From the NCBI RefSeq assembly GCF_002869745.1, contig NZ_PNOS01000013.1, forward strand, positions 1-64,000: a stretch of DNA of 64,000 bases, written 5' to 3'. The translations under genes and the position numbers were made by a program. The stretch is from Oceaniglobus roseus. Its GTDB lineage: Bacteria; Pseudomonadota; Alphaproteobacteria; Rhodobacterales; Rhodobacteraceae. The notes beneath the pieces were generated by a model. It had not been told where the DNA came from. It searched no databases and saw only the letters and a program-made list of their open reading frames with translations. This document shows, one piece after another, positions 48,252 through 57,489 of the stretch. How positions within the stretch are numbered: position 1 is the first letter of the stretch; each line of letters begins with the position of its first letter.

Positions 48252-48591
48252 TCGCTTGTCCTTCTCTCTCCGCGCCCTGTGGCCCCCGTCGCCGGGTGTT
48301 CGTGCGGACCGCGTCGGCCCCCGCCTCGGACAGCGCGCCCCCGGTGGGGCGACATTGCTGAAAACGCCGGTCCGGGACATGCCCGGCCGGAGTGCGGGCT
48401 TATGTCCCGGATTCTGCGCCAAGTCAAGCGACGGGCAGCGCCGCGGCGCCCGGTTTCACGACGATATATAAGGCAACCCGCAGGCCGGGTGCGGAAAGCC
48501 GCGGCAGCGCGACTGTATACCTTGGCATACCCTTCCCCCCGCCGGGCGATTGCGCTACACGGGCGCCCATCATCCAACCGCGGAGGACTGC
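48252..48591. other. divergent intergenic region between rplU and icd
   Basis: No gene is seen in these 340 bases. On the minus strand a good promoter lies at 48399-48427, leaving a leader of about 145 bases before rplU with several GC inverted repeats (for example around 48368-48392). Leaders of this kind often carry ribosomal-protein autoregulation, which is only inference here. On the plus side I see no convincing icd promoter; GGAGGACTGC is its ribosome binding site. Confidence 0.6.
48399..48427 (-). promoter_or_regulatory. promoter of rplU-rpmA
   Basis: On the minus strand TTGACT (48422-48427) and CATAAG (48399-48404) are separated by exactly 17 bases. The strong -35, the TTGACTTGG context and the position 150-175 bases upstream of a ribosomal protein gene fit a strong housekeeping promoter. 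Confidence 0.65.
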
Positions 48592-49806
48592 ATGTCGAAG
48601 ATCAAAGTCGAAAACCCTGTCGTCGAGCTCGACGGCGACGAGATGACCCGGATCATCTGGGACTTCATCAAGAAGAAGCTGATCCTGCCCTATCTCGACG
48701 TCGACCTGAAATACTACGACCTCGGCATGGAGAGCCGCGACGCCACCGACGACCAGATCACGGTCGACGCGGCCAACGCGATCAAGCAGTACGGCGTCGG
48801 CGTCAAGTGCGCGACCATCACCCCGGACGAGGCCCGGGTCGAGGAGTTCGGGCTGAAGCAGATGTGGCGCTCGCCGAACGGGACGATCCGCAACATCCTC
48901 GGCGGCGTGATCTTCCGCCAGCCGATCATCTGCAAGAACGTCCCCCGCCTGGTGCCGGGCTGGACCAAGCCCATCGTCGTCGGCCGCCACGCCTTCGGCG
49001 ACCAGTACCGCGCGACCGACTTCAAGTTCCCCGGCAAGGGGAAGCTCACGATCAAGTTCGTCGGCGAGGACGGCACCGAGATCGAGAAGGAAGTGTTCGA
49101 CGCCCCCGGTTCCGGCGTGACCATGGCGATGTACAACCTCGACGAGTCGATCATCGACTTCGCCCGCGCCTCGATGAACTACGGCCTGTCGCTGGGCTGG
49201 CCGGTGTACTTGTCGACCAAGAACACGATCCTGAAGCAGTACGACGGCCGCTTCCTGGAGCTGTTCCAGAAGGTCTACGAGGAGGAGTTCGCCGACAAGT
49301 TCAAGAAGGCGGGCATCACCTATGAACACCGCCTGATCGACGACATGGTCGCCTGCGCCATGAAGTGGAACGGCGGCTATGTCTGGGCCTGCAAGAACTA
49401 CGACGGCGACGTGCAGTCCGACACCGTGGCCCAGGGCTTCGGCTCGCTCGGGCTGATGACCTCGGTGCTGATGACGCCCGACGGCAAGACGGTCGAGGCC
49501 GAGGCCGCCCACGGCACCGTCACCCGCCACTACCGCCAGCACCAGAAGGGCGAGGCGACGTCGACCAACTCCATCGCCTCGATCTACGCCTGGACCGGCG
49601 GGCTGAAGCACCGCGCCAAGCTGGACAACAATGCGGCGCTGATGACCTTCGCCGAGACGCTGGAGAAGGTGACGGTCGACACGGTGGAATCCGGTCACAT
49701 GACCAAGGACCTCGCCCTGCTCGTCGGGCCGAACCAGAAGTGGCTGACCACCCAGGGCTTCCTCGACAAGGTCGATGAAAACCTGAACAAGGCGCTTGCC
49801 CTTTAA
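48592..49806 (+). CDS. icd: NADP-dependent isocitrate dehydrogenase
   Basis: Icd converts isocitrate to 2-oxoglutarate in the citric acid cycle. The 404-residue protein is of the eukaryotic-like homodimeric type: [20 protein letters not shown] at the start, [40 protein letters not shown], and [20 protein letters not shown], which contains the NADP-binding HGT segment. The ATG at 48592 follows GGAGGACTGC; an earlier in-frame ATG at 48550 is unsupported. An intrinsic terminator follows. Confidence 0.97.
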   Translation: MSKIKVENPVVELDGDEMTRIIWDFIKKKLILPYLDVDLKYYDLGMESRDATDDQITVDAANAIKQYGVGVKCATITPDEARVEEFGLKQMWRSPNGTIRNILGGVIFRQPIICKNVPRLVPGWTKPIVVGRHAFGDQYRATDFKFPGKGKLTIKFVGEDGTEIEKEVFDAPGSGVTMAMYNLDESIIDFARASMNYGLSLGWPVYLSTKNTILKQYDGRFLELFQKVYEEEFADKFKKAGITYEHRLIDDMVACAMKWNGGYVWACKNYDGDVQSDTVAQGFGSLGLMTSVLMTPDGKTVEAEAAHGTVTRHYRQHQKGEATSTNSIASIYAWTGGLKHRAKLDNNAALMTFAETLEKVTVDTVESGHMTKDLALLVGPNQKWLTTQGFLDKVDENLNKALAL

Positions 49807-49830
49807 GGCGAGTGCGCCCGGAAGAACATC

Positions 49831-49858
49831 GGGGGCCCCGCCGGGGCCCCCTTCTGTT
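49831..49858 (+). terminator. intrinsic terminator of icd
   Basis: GGGGGCCCC (49831-49839) and GGGGCCCCC (49843-49851) form a 9-bp stem around a short loop, with TTCTGTTT directly after it. It starts 25 bases after the icd stop codon. Confidence 0.8.
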
Positions 49859-49861
49859 TCC

Positions 49862-50220
49862 GCCGCCGGGTGCCCGTGCGATTGAGATAATTCAGGAAAC
49901 GATACTAAATCCGTTGAAGGATCAATGTAATTAATCTGGACCGATTAAATATCTTGACGCCGGTCATTGCCACCTCAAGAAAACCGAATCACCAATTGCG
50001 TCGGATTGCCCAAATTTCCGAAGAAGTCCTGAATATTGAGCCATCTAACTTTTAGGCTAGGATATTTGATCGACAATCACGCCGAAGGATCGGCCATTGT
50101 CTTCCCATCGACCGTCAATGCGACCGGGCAATCGGATCGCGCAAGAATATCGGGAATATTTTCTTGAAATTCGCCGGGCAGTTTGCCTTAATACACCTAG
50201 GGTTGCAGAGGGAGTTAACT
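49862..50220. other. AT-richer intergenic gap upstream of the first tiny gene
   Basis: About 360 bases with clearly lower GC than the genes around it (for example GTAATTAATCTGGACCGATT near 49929). No gene of normal size fits. Near its right end TTGAAA (50164-50169) and TTAATA (50188-50193), 18 bases apart, form a possible promoter for the tiny gene at 50221. The low GC suggests acquired or degenerated DNA. Confidence 0.5.
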
Positions 50221-50304
50221 GTGCTGTTTCTTACAACAATGGCCGCCGTGGCCGCGCTGGATTTCCTGATCTTCAAGAACTGGCGTTCGGACGACGACAA
50301 CTGA
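50221..50304 (+). CDS. 27-residue one-helix protein, tiny paralog 1
   Basis: The frame starts GTG at 50221 with a strong ribosome binding site GAGGGAG 6 bases upstream. The protein reads (start codon as Met) MLFLTTMAAVAALDFLIFKN and ends WRSDDDN. It is one hydrophobic helix followed by a charged tail. It closely resembles the product at 50596 (shared pattern FL, two residues, MAA, V or I, AA, then hydrophobic, DF). The function is unknown; single-span proteins of this size often act as regulators of membrane complexes or as type I toxins, which is inference. Confidence 0.6.
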   Translation: MLFLTTMAAVAALDFLIFKNWRSDDDN

Positions 50305-50595
50305 GGGTTGTTTCCCGCACCTGACAAGGCAGCGACGCGGCATGTCGCGGCGAGGCGAACCGGCCCTGGCCCCGACGACATGACCAGGATGCAGAGACCA
50401 TAGGATCGTCCTTCGAAGTCTCTCCATCTCATTCCCCGATCACCCCCGAAAAGAGCAAAATGGCGGCGCAACCGAGGATTGTCGACGCAATCGCGGCGTA
50501 ATTGCCTCAATTTCGTCGCATTATTCGGACCCGCTTGCCTTTATCCGTGCTTCCTGCCCAGATAATGACGCAATTTGGGAAATCGGGACGCAGGA
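50305..50595. other. intergenic stretch between the two tiny genes
   Basis: No normal gene is supported in these 291 bases. GATAAT at 50561-50566 could be the -10 of a promoter for the second tiny gene, with TTGCCT at 50535-50540 as a poorly spaced -35 (20 bases). There is no obvious hairpin terminator after the first tiny gene. Confidence 0.4.
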
Positions 50596-50664
50596 ATGAT
50601 CTTTCTCCTTTCCATGGCCGCCATCGCCGCAGTCGATTTCGCGCTGTACGGCAGCGCCGGCTGA
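50596..50664 (+). CDS. 22-residue one-helix protein, tiny paralog 2
   Basis: ATG at 50596 is preceded by GGGACGCAGGA; GGGA lies 7 bases upstream and AGGA directly abuts the start. The protein is MIFLLSMAAIAAVDFALYGS followed by AG. Aligned with the 27-residue protein at 50221, it conserves FL, MAA, AA and DF at the same spacing, with conservative changes between them and without the charged tail. Two independent tiny frames with the same pattern 375 bases apart make chance unlikely. The gene ends 47 bases before the YitT gene. Confidence 0.55.
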   Translation: MIFLLSMAAIAAVDFALYGSAG

Positions 50665-50711
50665 GCGATTTCCATCTGGACAGGTCAACCCCCCTGCCCT
50701 AACTGCCGGGC

Positions 50712-51323
50712 ATGACCCAGTCCTCCGCCCCCGTGAAGCACACGCTGATCGAAGACGTCCAAGGCCTGTCCCTTGGCATCTTCCTCTGCGGGCTCGGGGT
50801 GCATGTCCTGACCAGCGTCGGACTGATCACCGGGCAGACCGCCGGTCTTGCCGTGATCCTGTCCTATCTCACCGGCTGGTCCTTCGGCGCCGTGTTCTTC
50901 GTCATCAACATCCCCTTCTACGCCCTCGCCTACCGCCGCCTCGGCCCCGCCTTCACGATCAAGTCGGCGATCTCGGTCACGCTCCTCTCCCTCGTGACCG
51001 AGTTCCTGCCCGCCCACTTCGTCATCGCCGAGCTCGACCGCCCCCTTGGCGCCGTCATCTTCGGCAGCCTCGTCGGCCTCGGGCTGCTCGCGATGTTCCG
51101 CCACAACGGGTCGCTCGGCGGGCTCGGGGTCGTCGCGCTGCTGGTGCAGGACGGCACGGGGTTCAAGGCGGGCTATGTGCAGCTGATCGCCGACGCCTGC
51201 ATCTTCACGGCCGCGCTGTTCCTGTTTCCCCTTCCCGTCGTCCTCTACTCCCTGATAGGGGCTGTGGTGCTGAACATGATCATCGCCTTCAACCACCGCC
51301 GCGACCGCTACATCGCGACCTGA
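50712..51323 (+). CDS. YitT-family membrane protein
   Basis: The 203-residue protein has five or six hydrophobic helices. It has the family features LSLGIFLCGLGVHVLTSVGL, ITGQTAGLAVILSYLTGW, and GAVIFGSLVGLGLLAMFRHN, GSLGGLGVVALLVQD. YitT proteins are of unknown transport function. It lacks the C-terminal DUF2179 domain of longer members. It is followed 18 bases later by an SMR transporter gene, so the two may be co-expressed. Confidence 0.87.
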   Translation: MTQSSAPVKHTLIEDVQGLSLGIFLCGLGVHVLTSVGLITGQTAGLAVILSYLTGWSFGAVFFVINIPFYALAYRRLGPAFTIKSAISVTLLSLVTEFLPAHFVIAELDRPLGAVIFGSLVGLGLLAMFRHNGSLGGLGVVALLVQDGTGFKAGYVQLIADACIFTAALFLFPLPVVLYSLIGAVVLNMIIAFNHRRDRYIAT

Positions 51324-51341
51324 TCCTTCGCGAGGGACGCC

Positions 51342-51677
51342 ATGCCGATCCACTATGTCTATCTCTGCCTCGCCATCCTGGCCGAGACGGTGGGCACGAC
51401 CGCTCTCCAGGCGTCTCAGCAGTTCACGCGGCTCTGGCCCTCGGTCATCGTCGTCGTCGCCTATGCGCTGTCCTTCTGGCTGATGGCGCTGGCGCTGAAG
51501 GTCATGCCGGTCGGCATCGTCTATGCGATCTGGTCGGGGCTCGGCATCGTGTTCATCGCCGCCATCGGCTTCGTCCTCTTCGGCCAGCGGCTGGATGCGC
51601 CCGCCCTCCTCGGCATGGCGCTGATCATCGCGGGCATCCTCGTGATCCACCTCTTCTCCGGCACCACGCCCCACTGA
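51342..51677 (+). CDS. small multidrug resistance (SMR) family transporter
   Basis: The 111-residue, four-helix protein resembles EmrE. It begins [20 protein letters not shown], with the essential membrane Glu in [33 protein letters not shown] and [19 protein letters not shown] are standard SMR motifs, and [16 protein letters not shown] ends the fourth helix. EmrE-type members exchange protons for quaternary cations; guanidinium exporters are also in the family. The A-E-T/W-S-G pattern supports a functional transporter. Confidence 0.93.
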   Translation: MPIHYVYLCLAILAETVGTTALQASQQFTRLWPSVIVVVAYALSFWLMALALKVMPVGIVYAIWSGLGIVFIAAIGFVLFGQRLDAPALLGMALIIAGILVIHLFSGTTPH

Positions 51678-51745
51678 CGCGTTTCGTGCTGGCCTTTTCT
51701 GCGACTGCACGGTAAGGCCCCCCGACTCCGAAAAAGGCAGACCCC

Positions 51746-53566
<1,821 letters not shown>

Positions 53567-53593
53567 CACGTCGCGCCGCGGGCAGGACGGGGA

Positions 53594-53744
53594 CCGGTTT
53601 CCTTGAGGAAACCGGACCATTTTCCTTCAGGAAAATGGCCCCCCGCCCGGCGCGGCGGACCGCCACGCCCCGAACGCCACGCCAGGAACCGCGCGGGCGC
53701 CGGTTTCCTCGAGGAAACCGGATCATTTTCCTCAAGGAAAATGA
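53594..53744. repeat. two twin-palindrome units with a compensatory change
   Basis: Unit 1: arms CCGGTTTCCT and AGGAAACCGG at 53594-53615 (centre TG), then CCATTTTCCT and AGGAAAATGG at 53617-53638 (centre TC). Unit 2: 53700-53721 (centre CG), then arms TCATTTTCCT and AGGAAAATGA at 53723-53744 (centre CA). In the last palindrome the outer pair has changed from C-G to T-A on both arms, so base pairing is kept. They match the set at 34604-34725 and again lie between convergent genes (typA and the WYL regulator). Confidence 0.93.
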
Positions 53745-53782
53745 TGCCCCGCTGCGGGACCGGTGGCGTGGACGGAGAGGGC

Positions 53783-53824
53783 GGGATGCCTCCGGCGGAG
53801 TATTTTTCGCAAAGAAGAAGCAGG
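53783..53824. repeat. CCTCCGGCGGAGTATTTTT box near the 3' end of the WYL gene
   Basis: GGGATGCCTCCGGCGGAGTA continues TTTTTCGCAAAGAAGAAGCA and GG, 6 bases from the end of the minus-strand WYL gene. It matches the block at 34762-34803 at most positions and sits in the same place relative to the adjacent palindromes and gene end. Confidence 0.75.
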
Positions 53825-53830
53825 AAACCG

Positions 53831-54520
53831 TCAGGAGTCCGGAGCCGCGGCGAGGCGGTTCTGGTAGTCGATCAGGGTCTTGCCCTGCTCTTCCACGAAG
53901 AGTTCCGGCAGCACCTGCAGCGTGGTGATCCGGTCGACCCGGAACACCCGGAAATCCTTCCTGAGCTCGCACCAGGCCGTCACCGTCCACACCCGCCCCC
54001 AGTATTCCAGCTGCAGCGGCCGGATGCTGCGCGCGGTCTCGGCGCCTTCGAGATCGGTGTAGGAGATCCTGACCTTCTGGCGCGCCCGGATCGCCGCGCG
54101 CAGCTTCGGCATGTGGGCGAAGCCGTGGGCGGCGTCGGCGAAGGGGTAGACGGCGAAGCCCCAGCCCGTCGGCGGCGCGCTGCGGTCCTCGGGCAGCACC
54201 GCGTCGATCTTGGCCGAAAGCCCGGCCGCGGCCCGCGCGAGTTCCATATCTCCCGCCTCGCCCACCACGGCGAGGCCGAGATGCAGCGCCTCGAGCTCGG
54301 TCAGGGTCAGGTTCAGCGGCGGCAGCGTCACCGGTGCCGTCATCTGGTAGCCGAGCCCCCTCTCCCCCTGCACCGGCACGCCCGAGGCCATCAGCGTCTC
54401 CATGTCGCGGTAGATCGTCCTGAGCGACACCCCGAGCTTCGCCGAAAGTCCCTGCGCACGGTGCACCCGGCCGTCCCTCAGGATCCGGATCAGCTCGAAC
54501 AGGCGGTCGGTGCGGCGCAT
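53831..54520 (-). CDS. YafY-type HTH/WYL-domain transcriptional regulator
   Basis: The 229-residue protein has an N-terminal winged helix (RRTDRLFELIRILRDGRVHR, LGVSLRTIYRDMETLMASG) and a WYL domain in the second half (KVRISYTDLEGAETARSIRP, LQLEYWGRVWTVTAWCELRK, DFRVFRVDRI). WYL domains sense nucleotides or other ligands. No operon partner is visible, so the target is unknown. ATG at 54520 (MRRTDRLFEL) is preferred over an upstream non-homologous extension. Confidence 0.92.
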   Translation of the reverse strand: MRRTDRLFELIRILRDGRVHRAQGLSAKLGVSLRTIYRDMETLMASGVPVQGERGLGYQMTAPVTLPPLNLTLTELEALHLGLAVVGEAGDMELARAAAGLSAKIDAVLPEDRSAPPTGWGFAVYPFADAAHGFAHMPKLRAAIRARQKVRISYTDLEGAETARSIRPLQLEYWGRVWTVTAWCELRKDFRVFRVDRITTLQVLPELFVEEQGKTLIDYQNRLAAAPDS

Positions 54521-54792
54521 GGGGAGAGGGTGGAACGCCGCACGCGGCCACGTCAAGCCGTCAAGGCAGCCCGCCGCGCGCGCCGATTCGCGCGGTCTGC
54601 GCCCGTATGGCCCCGCACAACTGCCATTATCCCGTCAGTTGCCAATCCGGTGTCGCAAAACCCGTTCACAGACCCGTTGCAGCGGCGAAATCCGGGGGTT
54701 TCGCGCTTTTCAGTCCCGCGCCGCTGGCATAGGAAGAGAGCCGTCCATCGGCACGCGCGCCCGCGCGGCCCCCGCATCAACGGAGCGACCCC

Positions 54793-55032
54793 ATGTTGAA
54801 CAATATCGGCCTCCCCGGCCTTCTGCTGATCGCCGTCGTCGTGCTGGTCCTGTTCGGCCGCGGCAAGATCTCGTCCCTCATGGGCGAGGTCGGCAAGGGC
54901 ATCACCGCCTTCAAGAAGGGCGTGAGCGACGGCACCAAGGAACTGGAGGACGGCTCGGACAGCGTCGAGCACCGCCAGGCCCGCGACGAGATGCCCGCCC
55001 CGGCCGTCCACACGGACAAGGAAAAGTCCTGA
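54793..55032 (+). CDS. tatA: Sec-independent translocase subunit TatA
   Basis: TatA multimers form the pore that exports folded proteins, such as the Tat-signalled binding protein at 15362. The 79-residue protein has one N-terminal helix ([20 protein letters not shown]), the conserved [17 protein letters not shown] amphipathic helix and a charged tail. GGAG lies 7 bases before the ATG. It begins the tatABC-DUF815 unit. Confidence 0.96.
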   Translation: MLNNIGLPGLLLIAVVVLVLFGRGKISSLMGEVGKGITAFKKGVSDGTKELEDGSDSVEHRQARDEMPAPAVHTDKEKS

Positions 55033-55055
55033 GCCATCCGGCAGGAGCCTGAGCG

Positions 55056-55550
55056 ATGTTCGACATCGGCTGGACCGAACTCATGGTGATCGGCGTCGTG
55101 GCGCTGATCGTGGTGGGCCCGAAGGACCTGCCCGGGATGTTCCGCACCCTCGGCCGCTTCACCGGCAAGATGAAGGGCATGGCGCGGGAGTTCCAGCGCG
55201 CCATGGAGGATGCCGCGCGCGATACCGGCGTCGACGACGTGGCGAAGGATCTGCGGAAGGCCACGTCGTCCAAGTCTCTGGGCCTCGACGCGCTGAACAG
55301 CGCCGCCGACAAGTTCGAGAAGTGGCAGCCCGGCATCGCGCCGAAGACCGGCCAGCGCACCGGCGACAAGCCCCAGCCGAAGACCTATTCGGGTCCGGCA
55401 ACCGAGAAGCTTGCCGCCGACCGCGCGGCCCAGGGCGAGGCGCGCCGCGCCGCCGCCTCCGAGCCGGGCACCGCGCGCCCCGCGGGCGAGCAGGGTCCGG
55501 TCCCCGATCCGAACGCGCCCGACACGACCGCGCCGAAGGGTGACGCATGA
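55056..55550 (+). CDS. tatB: Sec-independent translocase subunit TatB
   Basis: TatB forms the substrate receptor with TatC. The 164-residue protein starts MFDIGWTELMVIGVVALIVV, then GPKDLPGMFRTLGRFTGKMK, a typical TatB helix and hinge. A long helical, then proline/alanine-rich tail follows, as usual for TatB. Its last codons overlap the tatC start by 4 bases. Confidence 0.95.
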   Translation: MFDIGWTELMVIGVVALIVVGPKDLPGMFRTLGRFTGKMKGMAREFQRAMEDAARDTGVDDVAKDLRKATSSKSLGLDALNSAADKFEKWQPGIAPKTGQRTGDKPQPKTYSGPATEKLAADRAAQGEARRAAASEPGTARPAGEQGPVPDPNAPDTTAPKGDA

Positions 55551-56476
55551 GCCAGCACGACGAGCTCGAGGATACCGGCGCGCCGCTGATCGAGCACCTG
55601 GCCGAGCTTCGGACCCGCCTGATCCGCTCGGTCATCGCCTTCATCGTCGGCATCGTCCTGGCCTTCGCCGTGGCCGAGCCGATCCTGCAGTTCCTGCTGC
55701 ACCCGATCGAGGAGACCCTGCGCAACCTCGGCGATCCCGCGCCGACGCTGCAATACACCTCGCCGCAGGAATACCTGTTCACGCTGTTCCGAATCTCGAT
55801 GGTCTTCGGCTTCATGCTGGCCTTCCCGGTGATCGGCTACCAGATGTGGCGGTTCGTGGCGCCCGGTCTCTACCGCACCGAGAAGTCGGCCTTCCTGCCG
55901 TTCCTCATCGCCTCGCCCGCGATGTTCCTGATCGGCGCCGCCTTCGCGCAGTTCGTGGTCACGCCGCTGGCGATGAAGTTCTTCCTCGGCTTCGCGGACG
56001 TGAGCTCGATCTTCACAGCGATCCTGAAGAACGCCGTCTCGTCCGACCTGCCCGGCAATGCCGCCGTGGCGGTGCCGCCGGTCGAGGAAGGCGTGCGCAT
56101 CACCTTCTTCGGCAAGGTGAACGAGTCGCTCGACATCACGCTGAAGTTCATCCTGGCCTTCGGGCTGTGCTTCCAGCTGCCCGTGCTGCTGACGCTGATG
56201 GGCAAGGCGGGGCTGGTCTCGTCCCGCGGGCTTGCCGGGGTGCGCAAGTATGCCGTCGTCGGCATCCTCGTGCTGGCGGCCGTCGTGACCCCGCCCGACG
56301 TGGTGACCCAGCTGATCCTCTTCACCGTGGTCTACGGCCTCTACGAGATCTCGATCCAGCTGGTGAAGCGCGTCGAGAAGCGGCGCACCGAGGAGCTGCG
56401 CGCCGAAGGCGTGCTGGGCGAGGACGAGGAGCTTTGGGACGATCTGGAAGACGGCGAGGACGAGCCCAAGGCATGA
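55547..56476 (+). CDS. tatC: Sec-independent translocase subunit TatC
   Basis: TatC recognises twin-arginine signals in the inner membrane. The 309-residue protein has the N-terminal LIEHLAELRTRLIRSVIAF motif that binds signal peptides. Six helices follow, with YTSPQEYLFTLFRISMVFGF and FVAPGLYRTEKSAFLPFLIA, and later DVVTQLILFTVVYGLYEISI. The tail is long and acidic. ATGA overlaps at both ends couple it to tatB and to the DUF815 gene. Confidence 0.96.
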   Translation: MSQHDELEDTGAPLIEHLAELRTRLIRSVIAFIVGIVLAFAVAEPILQFLLHPIEETLRNLGDPAPTLQYTSPQEYLFTLFRISMVFGFMLAFPVIGYQMWRFVAPGLYRTEKSAFLPFLIASPAMFLIGAAFAQFVVTPLAMKFFLGFADVSSIFTAILKNAVSSDLPGNAAVAVPPVEEGVRITFFGKVNESLDITLKFILAFGLCFQLPVLLTLMGKAGLVSSRGLAGVRKYAVVGILVLAAVVTPPDVVTQLILFTVVYGLYEISIQLVKRVEKRRTEELRAEGVLGEDEELWDDLEDGEDEPKA

Positions 56477-57315
56477 CCAAGAAGACCCTGCGTCGCATCG
56501 CCGAGGCGCTGGAGCGCATGTCGCCCCCGCCCCTCGCCGCCCCCGACTTCGCCGCGGCCGAGGCCTTCGTCTGGCATGTCGCGCCCGACCGGCTGGTGCC
56601 GGTGTCGAAGGTGAACCGGGTGGACCTGCCGTTGCTCGTCGGCATCAACCGCTCGCGCGACACGCTCCTGGCGAACACCCTGCAGTTCGCGAAGGGCCTG
56701 CCCGCCAACAACGCGCTGCTCTGGGGCGCACGGGGCATGGGCAAGTCGAGCCTCGTGAAGGCGATCCATGCCGAGATCGTGGCGCAGGGCCTTCCGCTGA
56801 AGATTGTCGAGGTCCAGCGCGAGGACCTGCCCAGCATCTCGCGCCTGCTCGGCCTCCTGCGGGCCGCGCCGTTCCGCTTCGTGCTGTTCTGCGACGACCT
56901 GAGCTTCTCCCACGACGACGAGCACTACAAGTCGCTGAAGGCGGTGCTCGATGGCGGGATCGAGGGGCGGCCGGACAACGTGGTTTTCTACGCCACCTCC
57001 AACCGCCGCCACCTGATGCCCCGCGACATGATCGAGAACGAACGATCCTCGGCCATCTCGCCTTCCGAGGCGACCGAGGAGAAGGTCTCGCTCTCGGACC
57101 GCTTCGGCCTGTGGCTGGGCTTCCACCCCTGCACCCAGGACGAGTACCTTGCCATGATCCGCGGCTATTGCGACGCCCACGGGGTCGAGATCGACGCCGG
57201 CACCCTGCGCGCCGAGGCGATCGAGTGGCAGGCGACGCGGGGCGGACGCTCGGGGCGCGTGGCCTGGCAGTACTTCACCGACCTTGCAGGGCGGCGGGGC
57301 GTCGCGCTCGACTGA
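56473..57315 (+). CDS. DUF815 AAA+-type ATPase
   Basis: The 280-residue protein has a P-loop NALLWGARGMGKSSLVKAIH (about 80-99) and a Walker B-like FRFVLFCDDLSFSHDDEHYK. FYATSNRRHLMPRDMIENER and SLSDRFGLWLGFHPCTQDEY follow as sensor and arginine-finger-like regions. DUF815 ATPases have no settled function. Its start overlaps the tatC stop as ATGA, so its level follows the Tat system, though a Tat role is inference. Confidence 0.9.
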   Translation: MTKKTLRRIAEALERMSPPPLAAPDFAAAEAFVWHVAPDRLVPVSKVNRVDLPLLVGINRSRDTLLANTLQFAKGLPANNALLWGARGMGKSSLVKAIHAEIVAQGLPLKIVEVQREDLPSISRLLGLLRAAPFRFVLFCDDLSFSHDDEHYKSLKAVLDGGIEGRPDNVVFYATSNRRHLMPRDMIENERSSAISPSEATEEKVSLSDRFGLWLGFHPCTQDEYLAMIRGYCDAHGVEIDAGTLRAEAIEWQATRGGRSGRVAWQYFTDLAGRRGVALD

Positions 57316-57340
57316 GGCGTTTTGCCGAAATAACTTTTGG

Positions 57341-57374
57341 TGCCTCCGGCGGGGATATTTGGAAAGCAAAGATG
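57341..57374. repeat. TGCCTCCGGCGGGGATATTT box after the DUF815 gene
   Basis: TGCCTCCGGCGGGGATATTT and then GGAAAGCAAAGATG start 26 bases after the DUF815 stop codon. It combines the CCTCCGGCGGG motif of the 34762 and 53783 blocks with the GATATTTGG(G/A)AAGCAAAGATG box of 19687. A further CCGCCGGAGG motif in inverse orientation is at about 57470-57479, close to the end of the convergent ABC ATPase gene. Confidence 0.7.
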
Positions 57375-57427
57375 ACGGGGGTCGGCGCTCCCATCCCTGG
57401 TCGTTCGGGCTCCGCCCGTCCGAAGGG

Positions 57428-57455
57428 GAAACGATCCGCCGGATCGTTTCTTTAC
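57428..57455 (+). terminator. hairpin terminator between DUF815 and ABC ATPase genes
   Basis: GAAACGATCC and GGATCGTTTC form a perfect 10-bp stem (57428-57450) around GCC, followed by TTTA on the plus strand, and the flanks are GGGG and CCCC. It lies between two convergent genes and could end transcripts of both, better for the plus strand. Confidence 0.6.
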
Positions 57456-57489
57456 CCCTTCGAACTCCCCGCCGGAGGCTCCCGCCCTC

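Noticed and set aside
50115-50510. A 131-codon minus-strand frame over the tiny genes
   Set aside because: It has no ribosome binding site, mixed composition and no domain, and it is antisense to the better supported tiny frame at 50221.
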